DNA of 43,481 nucleotides from DASRAJ01 sp039920305 (GCA_039920305.1 JBDSEA010000035.1:1-43481); one strand, 5' to 3'; positions 1 to 8,436 are shown, counted from the first letter of the stretch. Notes: generated by a model not told the origin, from the sequence alone. Made by a program: numbers and translations.

Positions 1-290
1 TGTGTTGTTGAACCGACACAAACTGTTGGTGTGCCTGAAATAGTTGGTTTAGCATTTACAGTAACAGATACAGTTTCTGAACAGCCATTGCTATTAGTAT
101 AAGTTATAGTAGAAGAACCGGCACTAACACCTGTTACCGATCCTGTATTACTAACAGTAGCCACTGCCGTATTGGATGATGTATATGGGTTAGTTGCAGC
201 CGCAGTGCCTGAGCCTGTTAATTGTGTTGTTGAACCAACGCAAACTGTTGGTGTGCCTGAAATAGTTGGCAATGGATTTACAGTAACACA
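1..290 (-). repeat. 222-nt tandem coding repeat (74-residue Ig-like unit)
   Basis: The stretch starting at 1 recurs starting at 223 with only a few differences over about 65 nt, for example TGTGTTGTTGAACC followed by AAACTGTTGGTGTGCCTGAA. The 222-nt period equals exactly 74 codons and so keeps the frame. The array continues off the left edge, so copy number is unknown. High nucleotide identity suggests recent duplication or homogenisation. Confidence 0.85.
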
Positions 291-977
291 AAATACAGAT
301 GAATACACATCTGAAGCATCAATGCTTCCAGCGGTTCCGCCGCATACATTATCAACAAGTGCCCGGTAGCATGTATTGGCCGTAAGGTTTGAATAAGTAT
401 ATGTATTGCTACTGCCACTACCTGGAATAGCCACAAAGGTTCCAGTACTGGTCGGGGAACTTTCGTATTGAAGCACATTCCCTGTATTACCGGTTAATGT
501 TATGGTTCCAGTTGACCCTGAACAAACGGGATTAGTACCAGAGAGCGTTCCACCCGTAACACTTGCAGCACTAGAAGCATAATATAAATAAACAGTGTTA
601 GAGGTGCTTGTACAGCCAGAAGAAGCTTGGTTAACTATCCTTATAAAACTATATGTACCAGATAAATTACCGTTAGCTGTAATAATTGCTGTTATGTCCG
701 CCTTTGCAAAATCCCGTCCTGTTCCGGCAGGGGCGGAAATATTTGTATATGCCCCACCGTTAAATGAATACTTATATTGGTAAGTTACACCAGGACCAGT
801 TGGCGTAGAGCCAACAATAGTTTGATAACTAGTGTTTCCACAGGCAGTATTATAAATTGGTTGGTTGCCGTTAAATGCTATCGTGTTGGGAGTACACTGT
901 GCATTTGCGATCTTACTTAAGCATAATCCTATAAGTGCAAATGCAATAAACAATGAAATGCGTAAAAATTTTTTCAT
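1..977 (-). CDS. Secreted repeat protein with bacterial Ig-like (Big_2-type) repeats, 3' end outside the window
   Basis: The reading frame starts at ATG 977 and stays open to the window edge, giving 325 codons with no stop. The N-terminus MKKFLRIS followed by a hydrophobic run and ANA-Q is a classical signal peptide, with cleavage after about residue 26. A serine/threonine/glycine-rich region follows, then 74-residue units beginning TISGTPTVCVGSTTQLTG and closing NGCSETVSVTVN, as in Big_2-like domains of Bacteroidota surface proteins. Each unit carries two Cys, possibly a disulfide. Such proteins are usually very long and end in a T9SS sorting domain, but that end is not visible here. Likely role: cell-surface or released adhesin-like protein. 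The frame and signal peptide are seen directly; the adhesin role is inferred. Confidence 0.85.
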   Translation of the reverse strand, partial: MKKFLRISLFIAFALIGLCLSKIANAQCTPNTIAFNGNQPIYNTACGNTSYQTIVGSTPTGPGVTYQYKYSFNGGAYTNISAPAGTGRDFAKADITAIITANGNLSGTYSFIRIVNQASSGCTSTSNTVYLYYASSAASVTGGTLSGTNPVCSGSTGTITLTGNTGNVLQYESSPTSTGTFVAIPGSGSSNTYTYSNLTANTCYRALVDNVCGGTAGSIDASDVYSSVFCVTVNPLPTISGTPTVCVGSTTQLTGSGTAAATNPYTSSNTAVATVSNTGSVTGVSAGSSTITYTNSNGCSETVSVTVNAKPTISGTPTVCVGSTT

Positions 978-1089
978 AAATTGGTTTTGTCTACAGGAAT
1001 TCTATTTTAAAATGTTTGGAGAGCTTAGAATTATAAGGATGCTTAAGAATAATCGTACATGTGTAGATGCATCAAATAGGGACATACGT

Positions 1090-1112
1090 AAAAAACTTTA
1101 CCTAAGTTTTTT
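1090..1112. terminator. AT-rich hairpin, possible bidirectional terminator
   Basis: A perfect 9-bp inverted repeat, AAAAAACTT / AAGTTTTTT, separated by 5 nt, ends in a run of T on either strand. It resembles an intrinsic terminator, but the stem has only one C and one G per arm and is weak. It could end transcription coming from the umuC remnant side. Function is inferred from shape only. Confidence 0.3.
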
Positions 1113-1290
1113 TGCCTATCGAAATTCGAACTAAGATGCTTTGACAAACTTAACATTAAATGCGGTGAAATGTTTATATTCAAAATCGTGATTAGTTGAC
1201 TGCAGGAATTTACTTCATCCATGTTGTTATCCAATGGAGAAATAATTAATCAGAAAATCTTGTTGCATTAAGATTGATTCTAAGATTTTC

Positions 1291-1640
1291 TTAAATCTTT
1301 ATTGTAAGAAATTCATTGGGGTCGGTGGTATAAGCCTTCGACAAATAATCCCGTTTGAGATGTCATTGCTCACTGTAGTCCTGAGCACCGTAACGAACTT
1401 TTCCCTTACCGAAATTGTGGTTCACCTTGTCGATGGTTTGCATTAAGTTGTTTTTCCTCTTGCGTTTCGGCTTTGTCATCAAATCAACTAATGAATAAGC
1501 ACTTTCTTCATCATCACTTCCATTTTAATCTGGTTTACTAAACAATGTCTGAATTATTGGTACTCCCCGTAAGAGAAGTCCAGATGAACTTGTATTTTAA
1601 TCACACCACTCTGAATTCTTCTTCAAAAAATCTTTCATTA
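1291..1640 (-). pseudogene. umuC: Remnant of umuC-like Y-family DNA polymerase (C-terminal end)
   Basis: Reading the minus strand gives RKRKNNLMQTIDKVN, then FGKGKVRYGAQDYSEQ, a TGA stop at 1363-1365, then HLKRDYLSKAYTTDPNEF and a final TAA at 1291-1293. This is the conserved C-terminus of UmuC (E. coli ends GKGKIWFAGQ...W.MKR..LSPAYTT); the TGA replaces the conserved Trp. Further upstream, SSGLLLRGVPIIQTLFS matches the family's KAGV.L.G(I/L)VP...Q..LF segment, but another stop (TAA) and at least one frameshift intervene. The polymerase core and any umuD partner are absent. The gene is dead and truncated; the identity is strong because several motifs occur in the right order. Confidence 0.85.
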
Positions 1641-1678
1641 AAAAAAGTCTTATATTTAAAATCTATTTCACTTCACAC

Positions 1679-1744
1679 ATGAAAAAGTTCTCACTCGTAC
1701 TTTTTTATCTCTGCCTCAACTGCTGTTACTACTGTACCAACTAA
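1679..1744 (+). pseudogene. Short signal-peptide-like remnant
   Basis: ATG at 1679 begins MKKFSLVLFYLC, a start typical of exported Bacteroidota proteins, but the frame stops after 21 codons. A one-base shift after about residue 9 would give a small-residue run (SASTAVTTVPTNA) like the end of a signal peptide, followed by a stop. No mature protein follows. It may be the eroded 5' end of a secreted-protein gene or chance. Confidence 0.25.
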
Positions 1745-2154
1745 TGCTTACATAATGTAAAATATCTCAAAAATATTAAATAATATTTTAATACACTTCA
1801 GATTGATCGGCAAAAATAAAGAAATCTTTTCAATTCAACAAATGTTTTTCAGGAACAATTTTACTTTTATCCTGCGACCACAAAATAATTTTTATCTGCA
1901 ATGATTATCATCCTTCGACTTGTTCATATTCTTGCCATCAGTTTTCAATTGATTACTGCAAGTTGTTGCCCTATTGTGGTTCGATCCTCTGAAATGCTTG
2001 ACTAGTAATGATTTCATAATTTTTGTATCGGAAAGTAACCAATAACCTTGGTAAGTATCTTCCTACACTTCCTCCAACGAATGTGAATAAACAAATATGA
2101 TATATCATACTATGTAAATTACACGGGGTTATTTTTCCTGTCAAATCCCTCCAC

Positions 2155-2850
2155 ATGAAAAACATTTTTTTCCTTTCCCTTCTCTGTACATCAGCCACCA
2201 TAGCTTTTGCCCAGAAACCTGTCGCCGGTGACATGGCATTCACCTTTGGTGCTACCGGAATTAATACAATCAATGTTACAAGTGATTTTGGTGATATGGG
2301 CACCCTGCTTTTCCGCTATTACCTCACTGATGAATGGGTTGCCCGCGTCCGGCTCGACCTGTTGATCAGCAATGATAAATTCGATTTTACTTCTGATACC
2401 TCCGGCGCCGGCGAGCATGACATTACCAAAAACACCATGGTAAGCCTGCATCTCGGTGTTCAAAAAAACTTCGGACTCACCCTGAAGCGGCTGGAGCCCT
2501 ACCTGGCTGCTGATCTGGTATTCGGAACCGGAAAGCTAAATCAGACAGATAACGCCACTGACTTTGACCATACAAACAGCTTTCAGGTGATCAATGAACC
2601 CGGCAGCACCACAAACGTCGGTCTTGTCTTTGATGCCGGTTTCAACTATTTCTTTGCGGATCATTTTGCCATAGGTGCAGAGTTTGGCTATGGAATTCAG
2701 TATTCTTCAACCGGCGAGGGCTCTGTTAAAACCATTTCTACAGTGGGTAATGTCACAACCACCACCACCTCAAAAACCGGAAGCTTTAAATCATTTGCTC
2801 TCGGAGGTACCGGAGCTACAGGATTGATCATGTTTACCGTTGCATTTTGA
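2155..2850 (+). CDS. Outer-membrane beta-barrel protein (porin-like family)
   Basis: 231 residues. The N-terminus MKNIFFLSLLCTSATIAFAQ is a signal peptide ending in Ala-Gln. The mature chain alternates hydrophobic and polar residues with frequent aromatic strand ends (LFRYYLTDEWVARVRLDL, LEPYLAADLVFG, FDAGFNYFFADHFAIGAEFGYG) and ends in Phe, as expected for an eight-stranded outer-membrane barrel. The length suits the outer membrane protein beta-barrel / OmpW-like families of Bacteroidota. It stands alone, convergent with rtcB, so neighbours give no functional hint. Ligand or role cannot be told. An overlapping minus-strand frame is a shadow. Confidence 0.85.
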   Translation: MKNIFFLSLLCTSATIAFAQKPVAGDMAFTFGATGINTINVTSDFGDMGTLLFRYYLTDEWVARVRLDLLISNDKFDFTSDTSGAGEHDITKNTMVSLHLGVQKNFGLTLKRLEPYLAADLVFGTGKLNQTDNATDFDHTNSFQVINEPGSTTNVGLVFDAGFNYFFADHFAIGAEFGYGIQYSSTGEGSVKTISTVGNVTTTTTSKTGSFKSFALGGTGATGLIMFTVAF

Positions 2851-2910
2851 TCACCATCAATAAGACGTTTCCAAACCGGGTTTTCATAGTAAAACAATTG
2901 ACTTTTTTAC

Positions 2911-2987
2911 GGACTGAGCGAAGCCATCCCTCCAATTTTGAATGATTGCTTCTTCCATTCAAAACCGAGATTGCAATGACGGGTTAC
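2911..2987. repeat. REP-like palindromic intergenic element with 9-bp perfect hairpin
   Basis: Between two convergent genes lies GAGCGAAGCCATCCC, then a perfect inverted repeat TTTTGAATG (2936-2944) / CATTCAAAA (2956-2964) with an 11-nt loop, then GAGATTGCAATGACGGG. The flanks resemble the dispersed intergenic repeats ending GAGATTGC...CAATGACG found in many genomes. It could act as a bidirectional terminator or mRNA-end stabiliser. The hairpin is seen; the repeat family is inferred from one copy. Confidence 0.45.
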
Positions 2988-3001
2988 CGAGAGGGCTTTT
3001 T

Positions 3002-4402
3002 TCAGGAATCCATTCTTACGATTCTCGGATGAAAGATTCCAATGATGTCAATTAGATTCTGCTGAGACTGCATTACCTCCTGAATGTTTTTATACGCCAT
3101 CGGGGCCTCATCCAATCCGCCACCCATCAGGGAGATGTTATGTTTTTTCAAGACCTCATTCAGCTGGCTCTGTGTGAGGGATTTTTTTGCAGCACTGCGG
3201 GACATTCGTCTTCCCGCGCCATGCGCTGCTGAATTCAATGAAGCCGGGTCTCCTTTTCCTTTCACAATAAACCCGGGATCGGTCATAGAGCCCGGTATGA
3301 TTCCAAGCACATCTTTTCCTGCCGGTGTTGCTCCTTTCCTATGTACAATTACTTCCTTGCCCTCATGATTTTCCTTCCAGGCAAAGTTGTGATGGTTCTC
3401 TACCACCCTCATGGGTTGCACACCAAATGACTTTGCAACTTTGGCGTGAATGTGATGATGACAGGCGGAAGCATAGTCACCGCAAAGGCTCATTGCCTGC
3501 CAGTATTCCTGACCTTCTTCAGAATTCATATTAAGCCAGGCCAGATGACGCGACAGGCCCGGGAGCTGACATTTTTCCATGGCCACCTTTGTATAGTATC
3601 CGGCGACATTTGCACCCAGCCCGCGCGAACCGGAATGTGAAAGCAGGGCAAGATATTTTCCAGCAAGCATATTTAAGTGATCATCAAATGCCGGAACTTC
3701 AACAGTTCCGAATTCAGCAAAATGATTTCCTGAACCGGAAGTGCCTAACTGCCTTCCGGCTTTCGCATGAAGCGATCTCAGAATGGGAATCTCCCTGAAT
3801 TCTTTCCGCTCTAAAATTTCATCATCCATTGGATTTTTGAATTCACCGCCCGCACCAAAAAGAGTTTCACGCTGCAGAATGTTTTTCAGCCGGCTTGTAT
3901 TTTCACCTGAGAAGTCAGGAGGAAGTTCAAAAACACTCAGGCACATTCTGCATCCGATGTCAACACCCACGCCATAAGGGATCACCGTATTCTCCGTGGC
4001 AAGCACACCACCGATGGGAAGTCCGTAACCCTGGTGCGCATCCGGCATGAGTGCCCCAGCCATTGTAACGGGCAATTGCATTGCAGTCTCCATCTGGCTG
4101 AGCGCCCCGGTTTCGATGTGCTCCGCTCCGTAGATTGCATATTCTTTTATATCCCTGTTTAAATTAATTTCCTGTGACGGCTTGTTCTTTTGATCAATCA
4201 GGCAGGCAGCAATTTTGCCAAGTACAGCATCATCAATATAACCATCGGGATATGAAAGTATCCGGGTTAATATCTTTTTTGCTTCACCATCACTCGTGTG
4301 CTTGTGAAACCGGTGCATGACGTCAATTGCCACACCAATTACTTTATCCTCCGGGTAACCAAGCTTTCGTAAATCTTTTCCTTTCAATTGCAGTTTACCC
4401 AT
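3002..4402 (-). CDS. rtcB: RtcB-family RNA ligase
   Basis: 466 residues from ATG 4402. This start avoids overlap with folK (an in-frame start 54 nt upstream lies inside it) and begins MGKLQLKGKDLRKLGYPEDK, as in long RtcB homologues. RtcB joins RNA 2',3'-cyclic phosphate or 3'-phosphate ends to 5'-OH ends with GTP and Mn. Motifs in order: GVGVDIGCRM (metal Cys), GSGNHFAEFG, HSGSRG, ENHHNFAW, RKGATPAGKD...IPGSM and SAAHGAGRRMSR, whose His (about residue 394) is the expected GMP-accepting residue, then the family C-terminus LDEAPMAYKNI. An N-terminal extension makes it longer than E. coli RtcB (408). No archease, rtcA or rtcR is nearby. Its RNA substrate (tRNA or damage repair) is unknown. Confidence 0.93.
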   Translation of the reverse strand: MGKLQLKGKDLRKLGYPEDKVIGVAIDVMHRFHKHTSDGEAKKILTRILSYPDGYIDDAVLGKIAACLIDQKNKPSQEINLNRDIKEYAIYGAEHIETGALSQMETAMQLPVTMAGALMPDAHQGYGLPIGGVLATENTVIPYGVGVDIGCRMCLSVFELPPDFSGENTSRLKNILQRETLFGAGGEFKNPMDDEILERKEFREIPILRSLHAKAGRQLGTSGSGNHFAEFGTVEVPAFDDHLNMLAGKYLALLSHSGSRGLGANVAGYYTKVAMEKCQLPGLSRHLAWLNMNSEEGQEYWQAMSLCGDYASACHHHIHAKVAKSFGVQPMRVVENHHNFAWKENHEGKEVIVHRKGATPAGKDVLGIIPGSMTDPGFIVKGKGDPASLNSAAHGAGRRMSRSAAKKSLTQSQLNEVLKKHNISLMGGGLDEAPMAYKNIQEVMQSQQNLIDIIGIFHPRIVRMDS

Positions 4403-4415
4403 GGAATAATTTTGA

Positions 4416-4913
4416 CTATGCAAAGTTCCGCACTTCCAGTGAATCATCGCATTCATCCAGCAATTGCCGCATTGATTTTTTAAAAGCTGGATGTATAAAA
4501 TGAGGAGCTATTTCATCCAGCGGTGCCAGAACAAATTTTCTCAAATGAATTTTGGGGTGAGGAATGATGAGCCCTTCAGAATACAGAATCAGATCATCAT
4601 AGAACAAGATGTCAATGTCAAGCGTACGTGATGCATATTTTTTCTGACTGATCCGTCCCTCTCCGGTTTCAATTTTTTTCAGAATAGAAAAAAGATTTAC
4701 AGGTGAAAGGTCTGTTTCAATCTCACAGGCGGCATTCAAATAATCCGGCTGATCGGTAACACCCCATGGCTCGGTTTCATAAATGGAGGAATGCTGCAGA
4801 ACTTTTCCGGCACGTGATCTAATTTCATCCAGGCCATGAAGCAGGTGCAGGCGCCTGTTTCCAAGGTTGCTGCCCAGCAAGAGGTAAACCATGTGTATTT
4901 CTTCAGTGTCCAT
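4416..4913 (-). CDS. folK: 2-amino-4-hydroxy-6-hydroxymethyldihydropteridine pyrophosphokinase (HPPK)
   Basis: 165 residues from ATG 4913; ATG 4892 (MVYLLLGSNLG) is an equally reasonable start and fits the family N-terminus better. HPPK transfers pyrophosphate from ATP to 6-hydroxymethyl-dihydropterin in folate synthesis. Visible motifs are LLLGSNLGNR at the start, SSIYETEPWGVTDQPDYLNAA for pterin binding, and SRTLDIDILFYDD with the Mg-binding Asp pair followed by IPHPKIHLRKFVLAPL. Length is normal. It lies between the sugar transporter (54 nt upstream) and rtcB (13 nt downstream), all on the minus strand, probably one transcript. The next folate enzyme, folP, is also in the window but 27 kb away. 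Confidence 0.95.
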   Translation of the reverse strand: MDTEEIHMVYLLLGSNLGNRRLHLLHGLDEIRSRAGKVLQHSSIYETEPWGVTDQPDYLNAACEIETDLSPVNLFSILKKIETGEGRISQKKYASRTLDIDILFYDDLILYSEGLIIPHPKIHLRKFVLAPLDEIAPHFIHPAFKKSMRQLLDECDDSLEVRNFA

Positions 4914-4967
4914 ATGATTTCAGGCTCCCGTTGATTCGCAGAACACTGGATAATAAACAAACAAATC

Positions 4968-6248
4968 CTACCATTGTTTAAGCTTGTGTCCGCTCAGCGC
5001 GTAATACAAAATATAGAGGTAGCAGGGAATCAAAATCCAGTAAGCATTTTGAGGACCGATAGAATTGTTGTCTGCAAGCTTTCCATAAATCAGCGGCAGC
5101 AATGCACCACCGGCAATTGCCATGATCAGAAGCGCAGATCCTGTTTTTGTAAAACGGCCTAACCGGTCAAGTGCAAGCGGCCAGATGGCAGGCCACATCA
5201 GGGCATTCGCCAGACCAAGCAAAGCAATAAAAAGTACCGAGGCGTATCCGTTTGTAAATTGAACAATGATGGAGAAAGCAATTCCCACTATCGCTGAAAT
5301 CGCAAGGGCTTTATCCTGCTTAACCACTTTCGGAATGGTAAGGATGCCGATGATATATCCAATCACCATGGCGGCAAGCGTGTAGGAAGCAAAATTTTTC
5401 GAAACGGATAATGCAATGCCCTGTGATACACCATAAGATGGAAGTGTATCGGCAGCAATCACCTCAACACCCACATAAAGAAAAATTGCAAGAACACCAA
5501 GTAAGAGATTTGGATATTGAAAAACATTTGACCTTCCACCATGTTTTATTACTGAATCTTGTGAATCAGCCGCTCCGTGATCTTCCTCTTCCACTTCCGG
5601 TAAAGAAGAAAAGCGGATCAATAATGACAGTCCAATAAGGGTAACAGCAATAAAAATATAGGGGATGATCACTCTCTCAGCAAGTGAATCAAGCCGGGCA
5701 ACCCGCTCATCTCCACTGAGTGTTTGAAGTTCGTGGGTAAGGTTATCTGCATCGGCAAGCACGATGGCTCCGAGAAACAGCGGAGCCATTACTCCTGCAA
5801 CCTTGTTGCATATACCCATGATGCTGATCCGCTTTGCCGCACTTTCAAGCGGACCAAGGATGGTGATGTATGGATTGGAGGCAGTTTGCAGAACGGACAA
5901 ACCGGTGCCGATGATGAATAATCCGAGAAGAAAAATACCATAGGTGCGGGTGAGTGCAGCCGGAATAAAAATCAGGGCGCCCGCTGCCATCACCAGGAGG
6001 CCGAGCATCATCCCTTTCTTAAATCCTGTTCGCTGCAATATCCATGATGAGGGAAGAGCCATCACGAAATACGAAATGTAAAATGCAAATGCAATCAGCA
6101 AAGATTGAAAGGTGTTCAGCTCGCATGCAATCCGGAGGTAGGGGATCAGTGTTCCGTTAAGCCAGGTTACAAAGCCGAAAATGAAAAACAACGCACCCAG
6201 GATGAGGATGGGTAACAAAGTTGATTTCTGGCGAGCGGAGATTTGCAT
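4968..6248 (-). CDS. FucP/GluP-type MFS sugar:H+ symporter
   Basis: 426 residues with about 12 membrane segments. The N-terminus runs through FFIFGFVTWLNGTLIPYL, the hallmark of the fucose/glucose-galactose permease family (FGxxTxLN), then YFVMALPSSWILQRTGFKKGM, and GTGLSVLQTASNPYI, the family's NPY signature. It imports a hexose with protons through the inner membrane. The exact sugar cannot be read from sequence: FucP (L-fucose) and GluP (glucose/galactose) share these motifs. It starts a minus-strand run with folK and rtcB and is divergent from citrate synthase across a 229-nt gap. A PQQ-type sugar dehydrogenase and a ROK kinase elsewhere in the window would suit sugar use, but are not adjacent. 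Confidence 0.93.
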   Translation of the reverse strand: MQISARQKSTLLPILILGALFFIFGFVTWLNGTLIPYLRIACELNTFQSLLIAFAFYISYFVMALPSSWILQRTGFKKGMMLGLLVMAAGALIFIPAALTRTYGIFLLGLFIIGTGLSVLQTASNPYITILGPLESAAKRISIMGICNKVAGVMAPLFLGAIVLADADNLTHELQTLSGDERVARLDSLAERVIIPYIFIAVTLIGLSLLIRFSSLPEVEEEDHGAADSQDSVIKHGGRSNVFQYPNLLLGVLAIFLYVGVEVIAADTLPSYGVSQGIALSVSKNFASYTLAAMVIGYIIGILTIPKVVKQDKALAISAIVGIAFSIIVQFTNGYASVLFIALLGLANALMWPAIWPLALDRLGRFTKTGSALLIMAIAGGALLPLIYGKLADNNSIGPQNAYWILIPCYLYILYYALSGHKLKQW

Positions 6249-6422
6249 TAATTAAAATTCAGCACTAAACGTAATTAAGTTTACCTGTTCGCAGAAATTA
6301 AGTTGTCCCTTATTGAAATAATAAAACCATATCAGCATTTTCAAATGGTAAATAAATCTTTACCTGCAACCAAATTCAGGATTAATTGTTCTGAATTAAT
6401 TGATGAGAATTTAAAGCACGGC

Positions 6423-6454
6423 TTGTAAAGCGGTTTTTATTTTCTCTAATTTTG
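6423..6454 (+). promoter_or_regulatory. Bacteroidota-type promoter for citrate synthase
   Basis: TAATTTTG at 6447-6454 matches the TAnnTTTG -7 element used by the Bacteroidota primary sigma factor. A TTG at 6423-6425, 21 nt upstream, fits the -33 element. The box ends 23 nt before the ATG. This is the best complete two-part promoter in the window. Confidence 0.65.
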
Positions 6455-6477
6455 TCACCGAAAAATATCACTTTAAA

Positions 6478-7821
6478 ATGGGCTATATCAAAGAAAAGTT
6501 CGTTGCCAGGGCAATGCCCATGGCAGCAGAATTAAAGGAGTTTATCAAAAAGAATGAAAATGTAGAGCTTGGCAGCTATACTGTTGGTCAGGCCTATGGT
6601 GGCATGAAAAGCATCAAGGCGCTGGTAACAGAAACATCCTTGCTTGATCCTGAAGAAGGAATTCGCTTCAGGGGCTACACCATTCCGGAGCTGCGTGAAA
6701 AACTGCCGCACCTTGATTCCTGTAAGGAGCCCTTGCCGGAGGGATTATTTTTTCTCCTGCTTCTCGATGAAATACCCACTTATAAAGATGTTCAGCACCT
6801 CGCGAATGTATGGGCGCGCAGGTCTATCGTGCCCATCCATGTATTCAAGGCGCTTGACCGGCTGCCTAAGGAAACGCACCCGATGACTCAATTTGCAGTG
6901 GGAATTCTTGCCCTGCAGACTGAATCAAATTTTGCCCGGGCCTACCGCAGCGGCATCAGCAAAAAGGAATACTGGGATCCTATGTATGAGGATACCATGA
7001 CCCTGATTGCGCGCTTACCCCGTATTGCCGCCTACATTTACCGGAGGTCATACAAAAGAGGAAAGCACATTGAACCCAATCCTGATCTTGACTGGGCTGC
7101 TAATTTCGCTCACATGCTCGGATTTAATCAGCCGGATTTTTACAGCTACATGAGATTATTCCTCACCATTCATGCAGATCATGAGGGTGGAAATGTATCA
7201 GCGCATACCACCCATCTCGTAGGATCGGCGCTGAGTGATGCCTACATGTCGTTCGCTTCAGGCATGTGCGGGCTTGCGGGGCCATTGCATGGATTGGCGA
7301 ACCAGGAAGTAATCCGCTGGATTCTGGAAATGAAAAAAGAATTAGGAAATGAAAATCTTACAAGTGAAAATATTGAAAACTACATTCGCAAAACCCTTGC
7401 GGAAGGAAAAGTAGTACCCGGCTATGGACATGCCGTATTGAGAAAGACGGATCCTCGCTTTATAGCCCAGATGGAGTTTGCCAAACAACATTGCCCTGAT
7501 GATGAACTGGTGAATATAGTCTGGAAGGTTTATGATGTTGCTCCCGGAATTTTAGGTGAGAGCGGGAAGATTAAAAACCCATGGCCAAATGTGGATGCTC
7601 ATTCCGGTTCTGTACTCATGCATTACGGCCTTGTTGAGTCAGATTTCTATACCGTGCTGTTCGGTGTTTCCCGTGCGTTAGGGGTGCTTGCATCACTCGT
7701 ATGGGATCGCGCACTTGGTCTTGGCATTGAGCGACCTAAAAGTGTGACTTCACAGTGGATGAAGGATTATGTAGGAGCTAAAGAAGTAAAAAAAGAAGAA
7801 CCGGTAATAGCACCGCATTAA
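6478..7821 (+). CDS. gltA: Citrate synthase (eukaryotic-like type I)
   Basis: 447 residues. It condenses oxaloacetate and acetyl-CoA to citrate, entering the TCA cycle. Catalytic residues are visible in their motifs: His271 in GPLHGLANQEV, His318 in VPGYGHAVLRKTDPR and Asp373 in NVDAHSGSVL. The region GIRFRGYTIPEL and the substrate segment around LTIHADHEGGNVSAHT are family-typical. Sequence style (AGPLHGLANQEVIRW, VDAHSGSVLMHYG) and length resemble the dimeric eukaryotic or mitochondrial-like citrate synthases common in Bacteroidota rather than the NADH-sensitive hexameric E. coli GltA. A strong -7 box lies upstream. It appears to be a single-gene unit. A Nudix gene follows after 91 nt. Confidence 0.96.
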   Translation: MGYIKEKFVARAMPMAAELKEFIKKNENVELGSYTVGQAYGGMKSIKALVTETSLLDPEEGIRFRGYTIPELREKLPHLDSCKEPLPEGLFFLLLLDEIPTYKDVQHLANVWARRSIVPIHVFKALDRLPKETHPMTQFAVGILALQTESNFARAYRSGISKKEYWDPMYEDTMTLIARLPRIAAYIYRRSYKRGKHIEPNPDLDWAANFAHMLGFNQPDFYSYMRLFLTIHADHEGGNVSAHTTHLVGSALSDAYMSFASGMCGLAGPLHGLANQEVIRWILEMKKELGNENLTSENIENYIRKTLAEGKVVPGYGHAVLRKTDPRFIAQMEFAKQHCPDDELVNIVWKVYDVAPGILGESGKIKNPWPNVDAHSGSVLMHYGLVESDFYTVLFGVSRALGVLASLVWDRALGLGIERPKSVTSQWMKDYVGAKEVKKEEPVIAPH

Positions 7822-7912
7822 AAAGTTTGTCACTCCACTTGCTTTCATATGAATTTTTCCACTCATTAAGGCAAACTATTCTCTCTTCCTCATCATTTCA
7901 TTCTTTTATTTT

Positions 7913-8326
7913 ATGAAAAATAAAAAACCCGCTCTCTCTGTTGATGTGGTTATTGAATATCCTGACCATGAGATTATTTTGGGAAAAAGAAAAGTCAAAC
8001 CTTTTAAAGGGGAGTGGGGATTGCCCGGAGGACATGTTGATTATGATGAAACGGTAGAAGATGCCGCCCGGCGAGAGGTGAAGGAAGAGACCGGTCTTGA
8101 AATTGAGCTGTTGAATATTGTCGGAATTTTTTCTGATCCTGAGCGTGATCCGAGAGGACATGCTGTATCAATTGTTTACCATGCAAGGCCTGCCGGCGGA
8201 ACCCTCAAGGCAGGCTCCGATGCTCAAGAAGTAATAAAGACTGGTAATTATTTAAGTATGAGCCTTGCGTTCGATCACCATAAAATGGTTGAGAAATTTG
8301 AAGAACAGAAAAAGAATCCGGTGTAA
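7913..8326 (+). CDS. Nudix hydrolase
   Basis: 137 residues. The Nudix box is complete: GGHVDYDETVEDAARREVKEETGL (beginning near residue 42) fits Gx5Ex7REUxEExGU and binds the Mg needed to split nucleoside-diphosphate-linked substrates. The start KPALSVDVVIEYPDHEIILGKRKVKPFKGEWGLPGG resembles ADP-ribose pyrophosphatase-like and MutT-like enzymes that take ADP-ribose or oxidised dNTPs. The substrate cannot be fixed from sequence. The C-terminus is short and has no extra domain. It lies downstream of citrate synthase with its own weak upstream region. Confidence 0.92.
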   Translation: MKNKKPALSVDVVIEYPDHEIILGKRKVKPFKGEWGLPGGHVDYDETVEDAARREVKEETGLEIELLNIVGIFSDPERDPRGHAVSIVYHARPAGGTLKAGSDAQEVIKTGNYLSMSLAFDHHKMVEKFEEQKKNPV

Positions 8327-8436
8327 TGGAATTACCAGGAGTTTGATGCTTGCCAATGAAACAGGAACCTGAATGATTCAATCATTATATAATAGTAACT
8401 TCAGGATAATTTTTCAACCGTTTCAATTCTTTTATT

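Larger units (their letters stand above)
978..2154. other. Gene-poor 1.2-kb stretch
   Basis: No convincing intact gene. The stretch holds the umuC remnant (about 1291-1640), a short signal-peptide-like remnant (1679-1744) and an AT-rich hairpin (1090-1112). The remaining open frames are short, overlap each other and look like chance. Base composition is AT-rich and stops are frequent. It reads as a graveyard between the surface-protein gene and the outer-membrane barrel gene. Confidence 0.6.

Noticed and set aside
865..1134. 89-residue plus-strand frame near the start of the repeat protein
   Set aside because: It runs antisense across the signal peptide of the 1-977 gene and into AT-rich non-coding DNA; composition is not gene-like.
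1971..2303. 110-residue minus-strand frame containing VGGSVGRYLPRLLVTFRYKNYEIITSQ
   Set aside because: It overlaps the signal peptide region of the outer-membrane barrel gene on the other strand and has no recognisable family. A decayed remnant in its 3' half is possible, but not supported enough to list.
7826..7887. AGTTTG / CAAACT inverted repeat after citrate synthase
   Set aside because: Only six base pairs with a loop of tens of bases; not a credible terminator.
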